A model generated the notes under the pieces. The model was not told the origin of the DNA and searched no databases. It saw nothing but the letters and a program-made list of their open reading frames with translations. Below, piece after piece: positions 6,721 through 14,773 of a stretch of 22,512 bases of DNA (the stretch's first letter is position 1; the number at the start of each line of letters is the position of its first letter). The stretch spans positions 11,366 through 33,877 of the forward strand of contig PBTU01000028.1 of the NCBI GenBank assembly GCA_002729295.1, given 5' to 3'. A program made the translations under genes and the position numbers. Source of the stretch: Verrucomicrobiales bacterium. Its GTDB lineage: Bacteria; Verrucomicrobiota; Verrucomicrobiia; Verrucomicrobiales; Akkermansiaceae.

Positions 6721-9000
6721 ATGAACAAATTGCTCGCGATTTTCTTTCTTCTAGGCGCCTTGGCGAAGGCTTCGGTAGAGGATCAGTTAAAATTAGCGGG
6801 AGAGAATGCTTCCGAAATTTCCGGGTTTCTTGAAGCCGCTGGAAAGAAACATGGTCAATTCGGAGCCAAAGCAGCGCGTTTTTTGGTGAAGGGAATGCCC
6901 CCGAGGGATCTTCAGTCATTGAAGAGGGATTTCCTCATGGAAAATCTCTCCTTGGCCTTAAAAGCACGAAAGCAATTCACGTGGGCCAAGGCGGTGCCCA
7001 AGGAAATTTTTCTGAATGATGTTCTTCCCTATGCCTCGCTCGATGAAACCCGTGAGTCCTGGCGGCCGGAATTTTATGAACAATGCTCCAAGTTGGTGAA
7101 GGATTGTAAGACAGCTACCGAAGCTGCCCAGACAATCAATAAGGAGTTCTTCAATATCATCAAGGTGCACTACAATACGGGGCGGAAAGCGCCGAACCAA
7201 AGCCCGGCCGAATCGAGAGCTCTGGGGATGGCGACTTGTACGGGATTATCAATTATTTTGGTCGATGCCTGCCGATCGGTTGGAGTGCCGGCACGCATTG
7301 CGGGAACGGCGCTTTGGTCGAACAAGCGGGGGAATCATACCTGGATCGAACTTTATGATGGCGGGTGGTTCTTCACGGGGGCTGACGAGTATAACAAAAA
7401 AGGCTTAAATCGCGCATGGTTTACCGGTGATGCCTCCAAGGCGATTGCGAGTGACTGGAAGCATGCCATCTGGGCGAGTTCCTGGAGGAAATCGGGAAGT
7501 CATTTCCCCATGGTTTGGGCGCTCAAGAATAAGAGTGTGGCAGCAGTCAATGTCACTGATCGATACGCCAAACCTGTTGAGAAGAAGGGAAGCGATGTAG
7601 TTCTCAATTTGCGTGTTTGGGATCGCCGGGGTGGAAAACGAATCGTGGCGAAAATTAGCTTGGTCGGGAATGCTGAGACAGTGACCTCCAAAGCGGGAAC
7701 GTCAGATCTGAATGATATGGCCACCCTTAAAGTGTCCGCTGATTCATCCCATAAAATTGAGGTGGCGTTTGGCGGAGTGAAACGGACTGCGATGGTGAGA
7801 TCTCCTGGTAAAGGAGAGACCACCGTTGAAGTGTATTGGGATCAATTGGGTGTAGTGGCTGGTTTCAAGGAAGGCGTGATGGATTGGCTTAAATTGCTTC
7901 CGGAAGAGCGTCATCTTTCGGTTCCGGAAGGAGCGATTACGAAGGGAGAGGCAGAGGAGGCGTCAGGATTGATTTTCGGGAAGTTGCAGGAAGATTCGCT
8001 GCAAGAGCGGAAGGCGGAATTGAATGCGAAGGTGATCAAGGCGGCAGGCAAGGAGATGAAATTTCTCGAGAAGGTCTTTGGCGAGGCGAAAGAGGGAGAG
8101 CGGTCCTTGTGGATTTCCATGCATGGTGGTGGAGGTGCTCCGGCTCGTGTAAATGACCAACAATGGCAAAACCAAATCAGGCTATACGCTCCGGCTGAGG
8201 GGATCGTGGTCGCTCCGCGTGCACCAACGAACACCTGGAATCTTTGGCATCAAGGCCATATCGATGATCTCTTTCAGCGTTTGATCGAAAACATGGTCGT
8301 AGTGCGGGGAGTGAATCCCAATATGATTTACCTGATGGGTTACTCGGCGGGGGGCGATGGCGTCTATCAACTGGCACCGCGGATGGCGGATCGTTTCGCG
8401 GCGGCCTCGATGATGGCGGGTCATCCCAATGATGCGAATCCCCTCGGTCTTCGAAATTTGCCCTTCATGATCTTCATGGGTGGCAAGGATGCAGCTTATA
8501 AAAGAAATCAGGTCGCTGCCGAGTGGGGGGAGAAGCTGGAGAAGTTGCGCGCAGGTGACTCTGGTGGTTATTTGCACAAAGTAACGATTTACAAAGAGTT
8601 CGGTCATTGGATGAATGGTAAGGACCGAGAGGCTCTTCCGTGGATGGCCAAGAACACTCGCAATCCTTGGCCGCAGACGGTAGTCTGGCGTCAAAGTAAT
8701 CGCACTCATGATCGATTCTATTGGCTTTCGGTTCCTAAGGATCAGGCCAAGGGAGGGCAGGTAATCGAAGCCCGGGTGATTGGGCAAAAGATTGAGGTCA
8801 AGGCCGAGGGGATTCAGCAAGTAACACTTCGTTTGAGTGACGAGTTACTCTCTTTGGATGAAGAAGTAATCGTCATTGTGAATGGTGCGGAAAAATTTCG
8901 GGGGAAAGTGACGCGGAGTGTGGAGGCAATTTGGAGTTCCTATCAGGAACGCCTCGATCCTGCTGTGGCTGCGGTTGCCCAACTCAATCTCAGGTTTTAA
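6721..9000 (+). CDS. Secreted transglutaminase-like / alpha-beta hydrolase fusion
   Basis: A 759-aa exported two-domain protein. Residues 1-18 form a signal peptide (MNKLLAIFFLLGALAKAS). The transglutaminase-like domain (about 130-260) has a Cys-His-Asp triad: ATCTGLSI (C173), GNHTWIEL (H206), TGADE (D222). A linker and probable beta-rich region (about 280-375) follow. The C-terminal alpha/beta hydrolase (about 460-645) has an oxyanion loop MHGGGG (467-472), elbow GYSAGGDG (S542), acid GGKD (D590) and GHW (H629), like polyhydroxybutyrate-depolymerase or feruloyl-esterase relatives. A further tail reaches 759. An in-frame ATG at 6649 would bury the signal peptide within the thioesterase gene, so 6721 is preferred. 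The substrate is unknown; a periplasmic or secreted role on peptide or ester bonds is inferred. The stop overlaps the next start (TAATG). Confidence 0.9.
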   Translation: MNKLLAIFFLLGALAKASVEDQLKLAGENASEISGFLEAAGKKHGQFGAKAARFLVKGMPPRDLQSLKRDFLMENLSLALKARKQFTWAKAVPKEIFLNDVLPYASLDETRESWRPEFYEQCSKLVKDCKTATEAAQTINKEFFNIIKVHYNTGRKAPNQSPAESRALGMATCTGLSIILVDACRSVGVPARIAGTALWSNKRGNHTWIELYDGGWFFTGADEYNKKGLNRAWFTGDASKAIASDWKHAIWASSWRKSGSHFPMVWALKNKSVAAVNVTDRYAKPVEKKGSDVVLNLRVWDRRGGKRIVAKISLVGNAETVTSKAGTSDLNDMATLKVSADSSHKIEVAFGGVKRTAMVRSPGKGETTVEVYWDQLGVVAGFKEGVMDWLKLLPEERHLSVPEGAITKGEAEEASGLIFGKLQEDSLQERKAELNAKVIKAAGKEMKFLEKVFGEAKEGERSLWISMHGGGGAPARVNDQQWQNQIRLYAPAEGIVVAPRAPTNTWNLWHQGHIDDLFQRLIENMVVVRGVNPNMIYLMGYSAGGDGVYQLAPRMADRFAAASMMAGHPNDANPLGLRNLPFMIFMGGKDAAYKRNQVAAEWGEKLEKLRAGDSGGYLHKVTIYKEFGHWMNGKDREALPWMAKNTRNPWPQTVVWRQSNRTHDRFYWLSVPKDQAKGGQVIEARVIGQKIEVKAEGIQQVTLRLSDELLSLDEEVIVIVNGAEKFRGKVTRSVEAIWSSYQERLDPAVAAVAQLNLRF

Positions 9001-9755
9001 TGGAACCGAAGCGCTACCGCTGTCAGCGGGTGAAGTCACCGATTTTTATCGATGGCTCGATGAGTGATTCTGCCTGGGCGGACCTGCCTTGGTCGGACGA
9101 TTTTGTCGACATCACGGGACAAGATGAACTGAAGCCGCAATTCAGAACGCGGGTAAAGATGGGGTGGGACGATGAGTTTTTCTACGTCGGAGCCGAGCTG
9201 GAAGAGCCCCATGTCTGGGGAACGATCACTGAAAAGAACGCGGTGATGTTTGAGGATAATGATTTTGAGGTCTTCATCGATCCGGATTGCGATGGTTTGA
9301 ATTACTACGAATTTGAAATTAACGCGCTCGGGTCTATATGGGAACTGAGTCTTCCGAAGCCTTACGGGGAAGGCGGAATTCCCCTACTGGGATGCAATCT
9401 TGATGGTTTGAAGAGCGCGGTGCATGTGCGAGGCTCCTTGAATAATCCTGATGATCTCGATGAAGCTTGGTTGGTTGAGATTGCTTTTCCGTGGTCGGAG
9501 TTGCAGAAGTATCATCGGGGGAAGCAGTCACCTCCGCAGCCCGGAGATTCTTGGAAGATCAATTTTTCACGAGTGCAGTGGGAGCATGAAGTCGTGGACG
9601 GGAAGTATGTTCGTATTCCACCTCACGGAACGCCCTTGGCCGAAAGTCTTGATCCGGAAGAGCAGGAGCACCCCGAAAATAACTGGGTATGGAGCCCGCA
9701 GGGGGTTGTGAATATGCACCTCCCGCTGAGATGGGGAGTGGTGGAGTTTTGCTAG
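9000..9755 (+). CDS. Carbohydrate-binding family 9-like protein
   Basis: 251 aa. The N-terminal IDGSMSDSAWADLPWSDDF (17-35) is the typical opening of CBM9-like domains, followed by VKMGWDDEFFYVGAELEEP (52-70), FEDNDFEVFIDPDCDG (84-99), YYEFEINALGSIWEL (102-116), a later EIAFPWSEL (160-168) and WKINFSRVQW. Such domains bind sugars or occur alone in Bacteroidota, Verrucomicrobiota and Planctomycetota proteins of unclear function. There is no signal peptide: the protein begins MEPKRYRCQR. The ATG overlaps the stop of the secreted hydrolase by one base (TAATG), implying translational coupling. An upstream in-frame start at 8931 would lie inside the hydrolase gene and is unlikely. Whether a cytoplasmic protein of this fold serves the exported partner is open. 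Confidence 0.88.
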   Translation: MEPKRYRCQRVKSPIFIDGSMSDSAWADLPWSDDFVDITGQDELKPQFRTRVKMGWDDEFFYVGAELEEPHVWGTITEKNAVMFEDNDFEVFIDPDCDGLNYYEFEINALGSIWELSLPKPYGEGGIPLLGCNLDGLKSAVHVRGSLNNPDDLDEAWLVEIAFPWSELQKYHRGKQSPPQPGDSWKINFSRVQWEHEVVDGKYVRIPPHGTPLAESLDPEEQEHPENNWVWSPQGVVNMHLPLRWGVVEFC

Positions 9756-9876
9756 CGAAGACGAGTAATTCAGCAAGGGAGAGCAAGTTCAACTTTCATT
9801 GAAACCCCATAGCTGGAGAAGGTCGGCTTTGATTCCGCGTTGTTGGAGATTTCTTAAATCAGGATGAGTCAATTTT

Positions 9877-11730
9877 TTATCGGACATCAAGTTCTTGAAA
9901 GGCGCGTTTGATGACGCGGATGATGTATTTGTTTTTGGCGACTTGGGTGCTGAGAGCTTTTTTCATTTCCGCCTCGGCGGGTTTGGCTTGGTCGTCGATT
10001 TCGTCGAGGACGATGGCTGATTGAAGCTGTTCCCACTCGGCTCCGTTGATGAGGAGGTGTTGTAGAACAGGAAGGGCTTTCGCAGGTGATCCCATGTGGC
10101 AGAGGGCGCGTGATGCGGCGATTTGGACGGCGGGGGATTTGTCCTTGAGAACTTGGGTGAGTTTAGCTTGGGAGGGTTTGGCTTTTTCTCCAAGGTTGCC
10201 GAGGCCGGTAGCTCCCCAGTAGCGGAGGGCGGGGTGGTGAGCGTCGAGAAGCTTGGTCAGGCTGGGCAGAGCGGACGGGCCGGATGACGCAAGGACGGCG
10301 GCTTCGGCGAGTTGCTTGGCGAGGGCGTCGCCATTCCTCTGTCGTAGGATGGCGTAGCGGCTGCCGACTTCTTTTTCGAGTTCGATGATGATGGGCTCGG
10401 CGATGAGGCCAACGTCCTTGGTGTCCTTGACCCACTTGAGATGGGCAGAGCGGAGGCGTTTGAGTTCACCGGCGAATTTAGGGTCGTCGGCGAGGTTGTT
10501 GAGTTCGTTCGGATCGGCCTCGCAGTCGTAGAGTTCTTCGTTGGGCTTGGTGGGGTTGAAGAATTTTTCGGCTTTGGGCTTGAGCTTTCCGGCTTCGTGA
10601 AGGTTTCGCAGTTCCTTCATGGTGACGCCTTTCTCGGGAGTCTCCATGTATTGGTAGAAGGTTTTAAGGGGCTCGTAATTGCGGATGTATTTGAAGCGCT
10701 TGTCCCGGACCATGCGGATGATGTCGTAGCGCTCGTCCATGCGGTCGCGGGCACCGTAGACGAAGTCACGGGCGGGCGCGATCTGAGCACCTAGGAAGGG
10801 CCTACCTTGCATCGTTTTGGGGATAGGGAGACCGGCGAGACTCAGAGTGGTGGGGGCGAAATCAATGGAACTGATGAGTTGATCGGAGACGGTGCCGGGA
10901 GCGCCTTGTTTGTTTTGGCGATAGCGTTCGGGAAGGTGGACGATGAGAGGAACTCGGGTGCCAGAGTCGTAAAGCCAGCGTTTGGCGCGAGGGAGTCCGA
11001 CGCCGTGGTCGGACCAGAAAAAGACGATGGTGTTTTCGGCGAGGCCGTCTTCCTTGAGTTGGGCAAGAAGGTCGCCGGCCCAGGCGTCCATTGCGGTGAT
11101 GACTTCGTAGTTGCGCTTCCAGTCTTCTCGCACGGCTGGGGTGTCGGGATAGTATGGAGGCAGTGTGGTGAGCTTGGCGGGGTCTTGTCGCTCGGAGGGA
11201 GAGAGACTTTTGGTAACGGTTTGATATTTTGAGGTGCTGGCGATACCGGATTCGTGACATCCGGTAAAGTTGAAGACGGAGAAAAAGGGTTGCTTGGGAT
11301 CCTTGCGATTGCGCCAGTGCCCCTTTTTTCCGGAGACATCCCAGGTTTCCTTGGGCGCTTTGAATTGGTAGTCGGTTTTTGAATTGTTGGTGCAGAAATA
11401 GCCTTGTTCGCGGAGGTAGATGGGGAATGGTTTTACCTCGGGTGGGAGTTGGGCATTGCAGCGCATATGGTGGGTGCCGAGAGTGGACTGATATAGTCCG
11501 GTGATGATCCCGCTGCGGCAAGGGGCGCAAACGCCAGCAGTAGTGAAGGCGTGGGTGTAGCGGACGCTGCATTTGGCCAGGGCGTCAAGGTGGGGTGTGA
11601 TGGCATGGGGGTCTCCGTAGCAGCTGATGGTGGGGCTGATGTCTTCGCAGGAAAGCCAGAGGATGTTGGGACGGTCTTGGGCGTGCGTGGTGAAGAGGAA
11701 GAGCAGGGAAAAGAAAGGAACGAGCTTCAT
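9877..11730 (-). CDS. Secreted sulfatase with C-terminal HEAT-like repeats
   Basis: A 617-aa type I sulfatase expected to remove sulfate esters (or N-sulfates) from polysaccharides in the periplasm or outside. Residues 1-17 form a signal peptide (MKLVPFFSLLFLFTTHA). RPNILWLSCEDISP begins the alkaline-phosphatase-like fold. The formylglycine site is CAPCRSGIITG (C68, P70, R72), satisfying C-x-P-x-R with cysteine instead of the usual Ser/Ala at the fourth position. FFWSDHGVGLPRAKRWLYD carries metal and substrate residues. The overall pattern resembles SGSH-like/heparan-N-sulfatase relatives. From about 485 to 600 come helical HEAT-like repeats (ALPSLTKLLDAHHPALRYWG, KLTQVLKDKSPAVQIAASRA). It needs a formylglycine-generating or anaerobic maturase enzyme, not in this window. 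It is transcribed alone; the 121 bp before the converging CBM9 gene show no clear terminator. Confidence 0.93.
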   Translation of the reverse strand: MKLVPFFSLLFLFTTHAQDRPNILWLSCEDISPTISCYGDPHAITPHLDALAKCSVRYTHAFTTAGVCAPCRSGIITGLYQSTLGTHHMRCNAQLPPEVKPFPIYLREQGYFCTNNSKTDYQFKAPKETWDVSGKKGHWRNRKDPKQPFFSVFNFTGCHESGIASTSKYQTVTKSLSPSERQDPAKLTTLPPYYPDTPAVREDWKRNYEVITAMDAWAGDLLAQLKEDGLAENTIVFFWSDHGVGLPRAKRWLYDSGTRVPLIVHLPERYRQNKQGAPGTVSDQLISSIDFAPTTLSLAGLPIPKTMQGRPFLGAQIAPARDFVYGARDRMDERYDIIRMVRDKRFKYIRNYEPLKTFYQYMETPEKGVTMKELRNLHEAGKLKPKAEKFFNPTKPNEELYDCEADPNELNNLADDPKFAGELKRLRSAHLKWVKDTKDVGLIAEPIIIELEKEVGSRYAILRQRNGDALAKQLAEAAVLASSGPSALPSLTKLLDAHHPALRYWGATGLGNLGEKAKPSQAKLTQVLKDKSPAVQIAASRALCHMGSPAKALPVLQHLLINGAEWEQLQSAIVLDEIDDQAKPAEAEMKKALSTQVAKNKYIIRVIKRAFQELDVR

Positions 11731-11786
11731 TTGGAGGCGGAGTAATACTTCCCTGAAGTCTTGGGGGCTTTCAGTTCATTGGAAGT

Positions 11787-11826
11787 AAAAAAGCCCACCC
11801 GGAGCAGTGCTCACGGGGGGGCTTTC
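11787..11826 (-). terminator. Intrinsic terminator of the sigma factor gene
   Basis: Read on the minus strand, AAAGCCC...GAGC, loop, GCTC...GGGCTTT forms a long GC-rich, slightly imperfect hairpin followed by TTTTTT (complement of 11787-11792). It lies about 20 nt past the sigma factor stop and just upstream of the sulfatase gene, so it should separate these two same-strand genes. Confidence 0.88.
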
Positions 11827-11844
11827 GAAAAAGAAGGGCGGATT

Positions 11845-12702
11845 CTACGCGCTCTCGGGATTGAGAGACCCTTTCGGTTGGGCCTCTTTGCGTCCGAGGG
11901 CACGCTTCATCTTGGCAATAGCGGAGTTCTGCAGCTGGCGGATGCGCTCGCGGCTCACGCCGAAGTTTCGTCCGATTTCTTCGAGGGTGAGCGGCTTTTT
12001 GCCGTTCAAGCCGAAGCGCTGGTCAATGATAGATGATTCGCGCTCGTTGAGAAGCTTGAGGAGGTCTTCGAGTTCACCATGGTAGTTCTTGTTGGCGAGG
12101 GACTCGAGAGGGCTTTCTGCCGCATCGTCACTGATCATCTCGGCGTAGGTCATGCCGACGTCATCATTTACGGGAGCGTCGAGAGAGGTCGGGCGCTGGG
12201 AGGCTTGTTTGAGCATCGCAAGCTTTTGCCGGGGTATCCCTAATTCCTCGACCAATTCGTCGTCGGTTGGTTCGCGACCAAGTTCCTCGGCGAGAATAGC
12301 GGTGATTCTGCGAATGCGAGCCAGCTTGTCGACCAGATGGACCGGAAGGCGGATTGTCTTCCCCTGATTCGAGAGAGCACGCTTGATCGACTGCTTAATC
12401 CACCACGCAGCATAGGTGCTGAGCTTGCCACCCTTTTCGGGGTCGAACTTTTCGACCGCCTTCATGAGTCCGATATTCCCTTCGGAAACCAAGTCGGCTA
12501 GGGGAACTCCGTAACTGGAGTAGTCTCGAGCTATTTTGACAACTAGGCGCAGATTCGCTTTAATCATGTGCTCTCGAGCCGCTTCGTCGCCTTTTAAGAT
12601 ACGGTCCGCCAGTGCAACCTCCTCTTCGGCGGTCAGAAGGGGAGTTTTTGTGATCTCTCGCATGTAGAGACGGGTACTGCTGTCGGTATCGAGATTTGAC
12701 AT
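11845..12702 (-). CDS. Sigma-70 family RNA polymerase sigma factor, RpoD/SigA-like
   Basis: A 285-aa sigma factor that directs RNA polymerase to promoters. It has region 1.2 (about 9-40, RLYMREITKTPLLTAEEE), region 2 (41-115) with LADLVSEGNIGLMKAVEKFD and the -10 recognition stretch KLSTYAAWWIKQSIKRAL (93-110), region 3 (about 125-205) and region 4 with helix-turn-helix LTLEEIGRNFGVSRERIRQL (238-257). It lacks region 1.1 and a nonconserved insert, so by size it is like RpoS or a minimal SigA. Short RpoD/SigA-type factors are usual in Verrucomicrobiota and it could be the primary or a group 2 factor; sequence alone does not decide. No Shine-Dalgarno precedes the ATG. Its own terminator follows, and 318 bp of gene-free DNA lie upstream. 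Confidence 0.93.
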   Translation of the reverse strand: MSNLDTDSSTRLYMREITKTPLLTAEEEVALADRILKGDEAAREHMIKANLRLVVKIARDYSSYGVPLADLVSEGNIGLMKAVEKFDPEKGGKLSTYAAWWIKQSIKRALSNQGKTIRLPVHLVDKLARIRRITAILAEELGREPTDDELVEELGIPRQKLAMLKQASQRPTSLDAPVNDDVGMTYAEMISDDAAESPLESLANKNYHGELEDLLKLLNERESSIIDQRFGLNGKKPLTLEEIGRNFGVSRERIRQLQNSAIAKMKRALGRKEAQPKGSLNPESA

Positions 12703-13020
12703 GGATCGTGGGTGTGAGAAGCGACTCTAGGGAGGTGCAACAAATACCTACCTATGAAAAACGATCCGTCCACCTGTTTTTTGGAACTTTTTTCATTATT
12801 TTACCTGAGTCGATGCTTCGTTTGCCCGAACTGGGCCCGGACCCTAGTTTCGCGGCGTGACGGAACTCTTTGCACCAGCGGGGAATTAAGATTGCGCGCG
12901 GGCTGCGGTGGCTAGCGGCGGATGCCATTTTCTTTTGTCTGCCACGGTTCAATGCGCGGATGCGGGCGGACAATTTCAAGAAGGCTGATTTGCCGATCGT
13001 CGCCGCGAAGAGGTGCACCG
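12703..13020. other. 318-bp intergenic stretch upstream of the sigma factor
   Basis: It should contain the sigma factor promoter and leader (leftward) and the end of the HAD gene transcript. I see no intrinsic terminator and no tRNA. An AT-rich block at 12774-12812 contains TAAAAT on the minus strand, a possible -10, without a convincing -35. A plus-strand frame from TTG at 12870 runs 66 codons into the HAD gene (HQRGIKIARGLRWLAADAIFFCLPRFNARMRADNF is split here as 12873-12977); it reads protein-like but has no start signal and no recognised family. Not called as a gene. Confidence 0.4.
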
Positions 13021-13605
13021 TTAAATACCGAGTGACTTCAGCCAATCGAGGCAGGAGGCATGGTCGTTGAAGTCGTATTGCCAGCTTTGGAACCCGAAGG
13101 TTTTGCCGGTAGCGATGTTCTCGGGGAGATCGTCGAGATAGGCGGTTTCGGCGGGGATTAGATCGTAGGTATCGACTGCTTTTTGGTAGAAGTCATCGTG
13201 GGGTTTGATCGCTCCGACTTCCTGAGAGAAATGGTGATGCGGGAAGTGTTGGAAGACCTCGTATTTCTCCAAAAAGAAAGTGCTGTGAAGCGCGTTGGTA
13301 TTTGAGAAGAGGATGAGGCAGTGCCCGCCGGCCCGGAGCTTTTCGACAACTTCCCACATGGGGTTGTTGGGAGAGAAGATGTCCTGCCAGGCTTCGGTGT
13401 AATCTTGCGGGCTGAGGTTACTTTTTAAGATTTGGAGTGATTTCGTGACGAATTCATTGTCAGAAATTTGGCCGGTTTCGTAGGGGTCTTTTAGAGCACC
13501 GAGCTTATCAGGGAGGGGTGCGTTGGCGTCACCGAGGACTTTGGCACGGTAGTTCTCAAAATGAAGTTTTAGGAGGACATTGCCAATATCGAAAAGAAAG
13601 GTCAT
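13021..13605 (-). CDS. HAD family phosphatase, YihX-like (subfamily IA)
   Basis: 194 aa. HAD motif I is FDIGNVLL with nucleophile D6; as in E. coli YihX (IFDLGNV), the position two residues on is glycine. Motif II is LFSNTNALHSTFF (S101, N102), motif III the lysine in GAIKPHDDFY (K134), and motif IV AYLDDLPENI (D158, D159). The cap is the small helical type between about 15 and 85. YihX dephosphorylates alpha-D-glucose-1-phosphate; other relatives act on different small phosphates, so the substrate here is unproven. Its ATG overlaps the glycosyltransferase stop (ATGA), so the two are one operon and probably translationally coupled. This hints at a sugar-phosphate or glycolipid-linked substrate (inference). 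Confidence 0.9.
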   Translation of the reverse strand: MTFLFDIGNVLLKLHFENYRAKVLGDANAPLPDKLGALKDPYETGQISDNEFVTKSLQILKSNLSPQDYTEAWQDIFSPNNPMWEVVEKLRAGGHCLILFSNTNALHSTFFLEKYEVFQHFPHHHFSQEVGAIKPHDDFYQKAVDTYDLIPAETAYLDDLPENIATGKTFGFQSWQYDFNDHASCLDWLKSLGI

Positions 13606-14696
13606 GAATCGGGGAGCTTGGATTCAATGAATTTCGCGGCGTTGGCGGCGGAGTCCGGGATGGCGTGAGCGAGGAGGTTGGTTTTTTGCTGACGCCAGAG
13701 TGCTCCTTTGTTGCCGAGGAGTCTGCCAATGGCGTCGCTGATTTTTTGCGGGTCGGTTGCGGGTCGTCCGACCTCGAGGCGTTCGAGGAGTTCGATGTTA
13801 CCTTCTTCCTGACCAGGCACGATATGATGTATCAACATGGGGCACTGCGCGGCGAGGGCTTCGTGGACGGTGGCTCCACCTGCTTTTCCGACCACGAGGT
13901 GGTGGGAGCAGAGAAGGTCGGGAACTTTTTTGCTCCATCCTTTGAGCGTTACGCGGTGCGGGTATTCCTGTTTAATCTCGTGAGCTTTGCGATAGAGACG
14001 CCGAACATTGTGACCTAGAACAACGGTGATATGGGTGTCATGTTCAAGAACAGACCGCATGATTTTGCGGACATTAGGCGAGCGAGAGGTGGGGAAGTAG
14101 AGAACTTTGAAGGGGGAGATGTGCGCATCCGAGGTGAGTTTGGGGAGTTCACCAAAGCGGGGGCTGACGGGGAACCCGGTGATGGTGATTTTTTCCGGTG
14201 CAATCTTTTGGGTGATTAGTGACTCGCGGGTGTGGTTGTCGGTGACGAGTAGGTGATCCGAGGGTGATCGCGTCCAAGCTGCATTGATTTCAATCGAGTC
14301 AGTGATGACAGTGACGATGGGTACTTTTTTTCGAATCTCGAAGAGTCGTTTGAGAATGTATGGATAAATGGGGTAGGTGCAAACGATGAGGTCGGGGAGG
14401 AATTCGTCGAGAAGAATGCCCAGCGCGTCTTCGGTTGGTTTGAGTAGAGGGAGTGGTTTGGTGAAGTCTTGTCGGTCGGTGGATCGGTAAATCAGGGCCC
14501 AGAGCCATGGGGTGTAAGTAGTGACCTCACGGTAGATTTTGCACAAAAAGCGATTGGTCCTAGGGCTACCCAGATCGCATGGATCGGCGATGCGGACTGT
14601 GTTGCGACGGGACAGAGCCTGGGCCAGATGGTGGGCGGCGGTATTGTGGCCGTCGCCGAAGCTGGCTGAGAGAATGAGAATGCGTGCTTTGTCCAC
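13602..14696 (-). CDS. UgtP/MGDG-synthase-like glycosyltransferase
   Basis: 364 aa, GT28-type GT-B fold. The N-terminal acceptor domain starts LILSASFGDGHNTAAHHLAQ (7-26), the signature of monogalactosyl- and diglucosyl-diacylglycerol synthases; ITDSIEINAAW (about 135-145) and ITGFPVSPRF are further family motifs. The C-terminal nucleotide-sugar site is VGKAGGATVHEALAAQCPML followed by PGQEEGN (about 268-300). It likely transfers a hexose from a UDP-sugar to diacylglycerol at the inner membrane, giving a glycolipid that can replace phospholipid. Sugar and linkage cannot be read from sequence. The start is GTG at 14696 (no Shine-Dalgarno seen), chosen because it lies directly before the first Rossmann strand. 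It heads an operon with the HAD gene and diverges from the 366-aa membrane protein across 77 bp. Confidence 0.9.
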   Translation of the reverse strand: MDKARILILSASFGDGHNTAAHHLAQALSRRNTVRIADPCDLGSPRTNRFLCKIYREVTTYTPWLWALIYRSTDRQDFTKPLPLLKPTEDALGILLDEFLPDLIVCTYPIYPYILKRLFEIRKKVPIVTVITDSIEINAAWTRSPSDHLLVTDNHTRESLITQKIAPEKITITGFPVSPRFGELPKLTSDAHISPFKVLYFPTSRSPNVRKIMRSVLEHDTHITVVLGHNVRRLYRKAHEIKQEYPHRVTLKGWSKKVPDLLCSHHLVVGKAGGATVHEALAAQCPMLIHHIVPGQEEGNIELLERLEVGRPATDPQKISDAIGRLLGNKGALWRQQKTNLLAHAIPDSAANAAKFIESKLPDS

Positions 14697-14773
14697 GTTG
14701 CGTTGGAATTCGAAGGTAGCGACGCTCGGGCATTGCGTCGATGCTCATTTCGGGTTAGGATAAAGCAGAGAGG

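Noticed and set aside
8182..8820. 212-codon antisense frame in the hydrolase gene
   Set aside because: It is opposite conserved catalytic-domain sequence, has no start signal and no family resemblance.
8931..8999. Longer start for the CBM9-like protein
   Set aside because: It lies inside the hydrolase gene; the TAATG junction at 8998-9002 gives a natural coupled start and the family signature begins soon after it.
10842..11572. Long alternative frames within the sulfatase gene
   Set aside because: These are low-complexity Ser/Pro- or Arg/His-rich translations caused by the codon bias of the real gene; none has a recognisable domain.
14733..14761. Promoter TTGCGT, 17-bp spacer, TAGGAT before the 366-aa membrane protein
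   Set aside because: Spacing is ideal but both boxes are weak matches, and the implied start site would fall inside the AGAGAGG ribosome-binding site.
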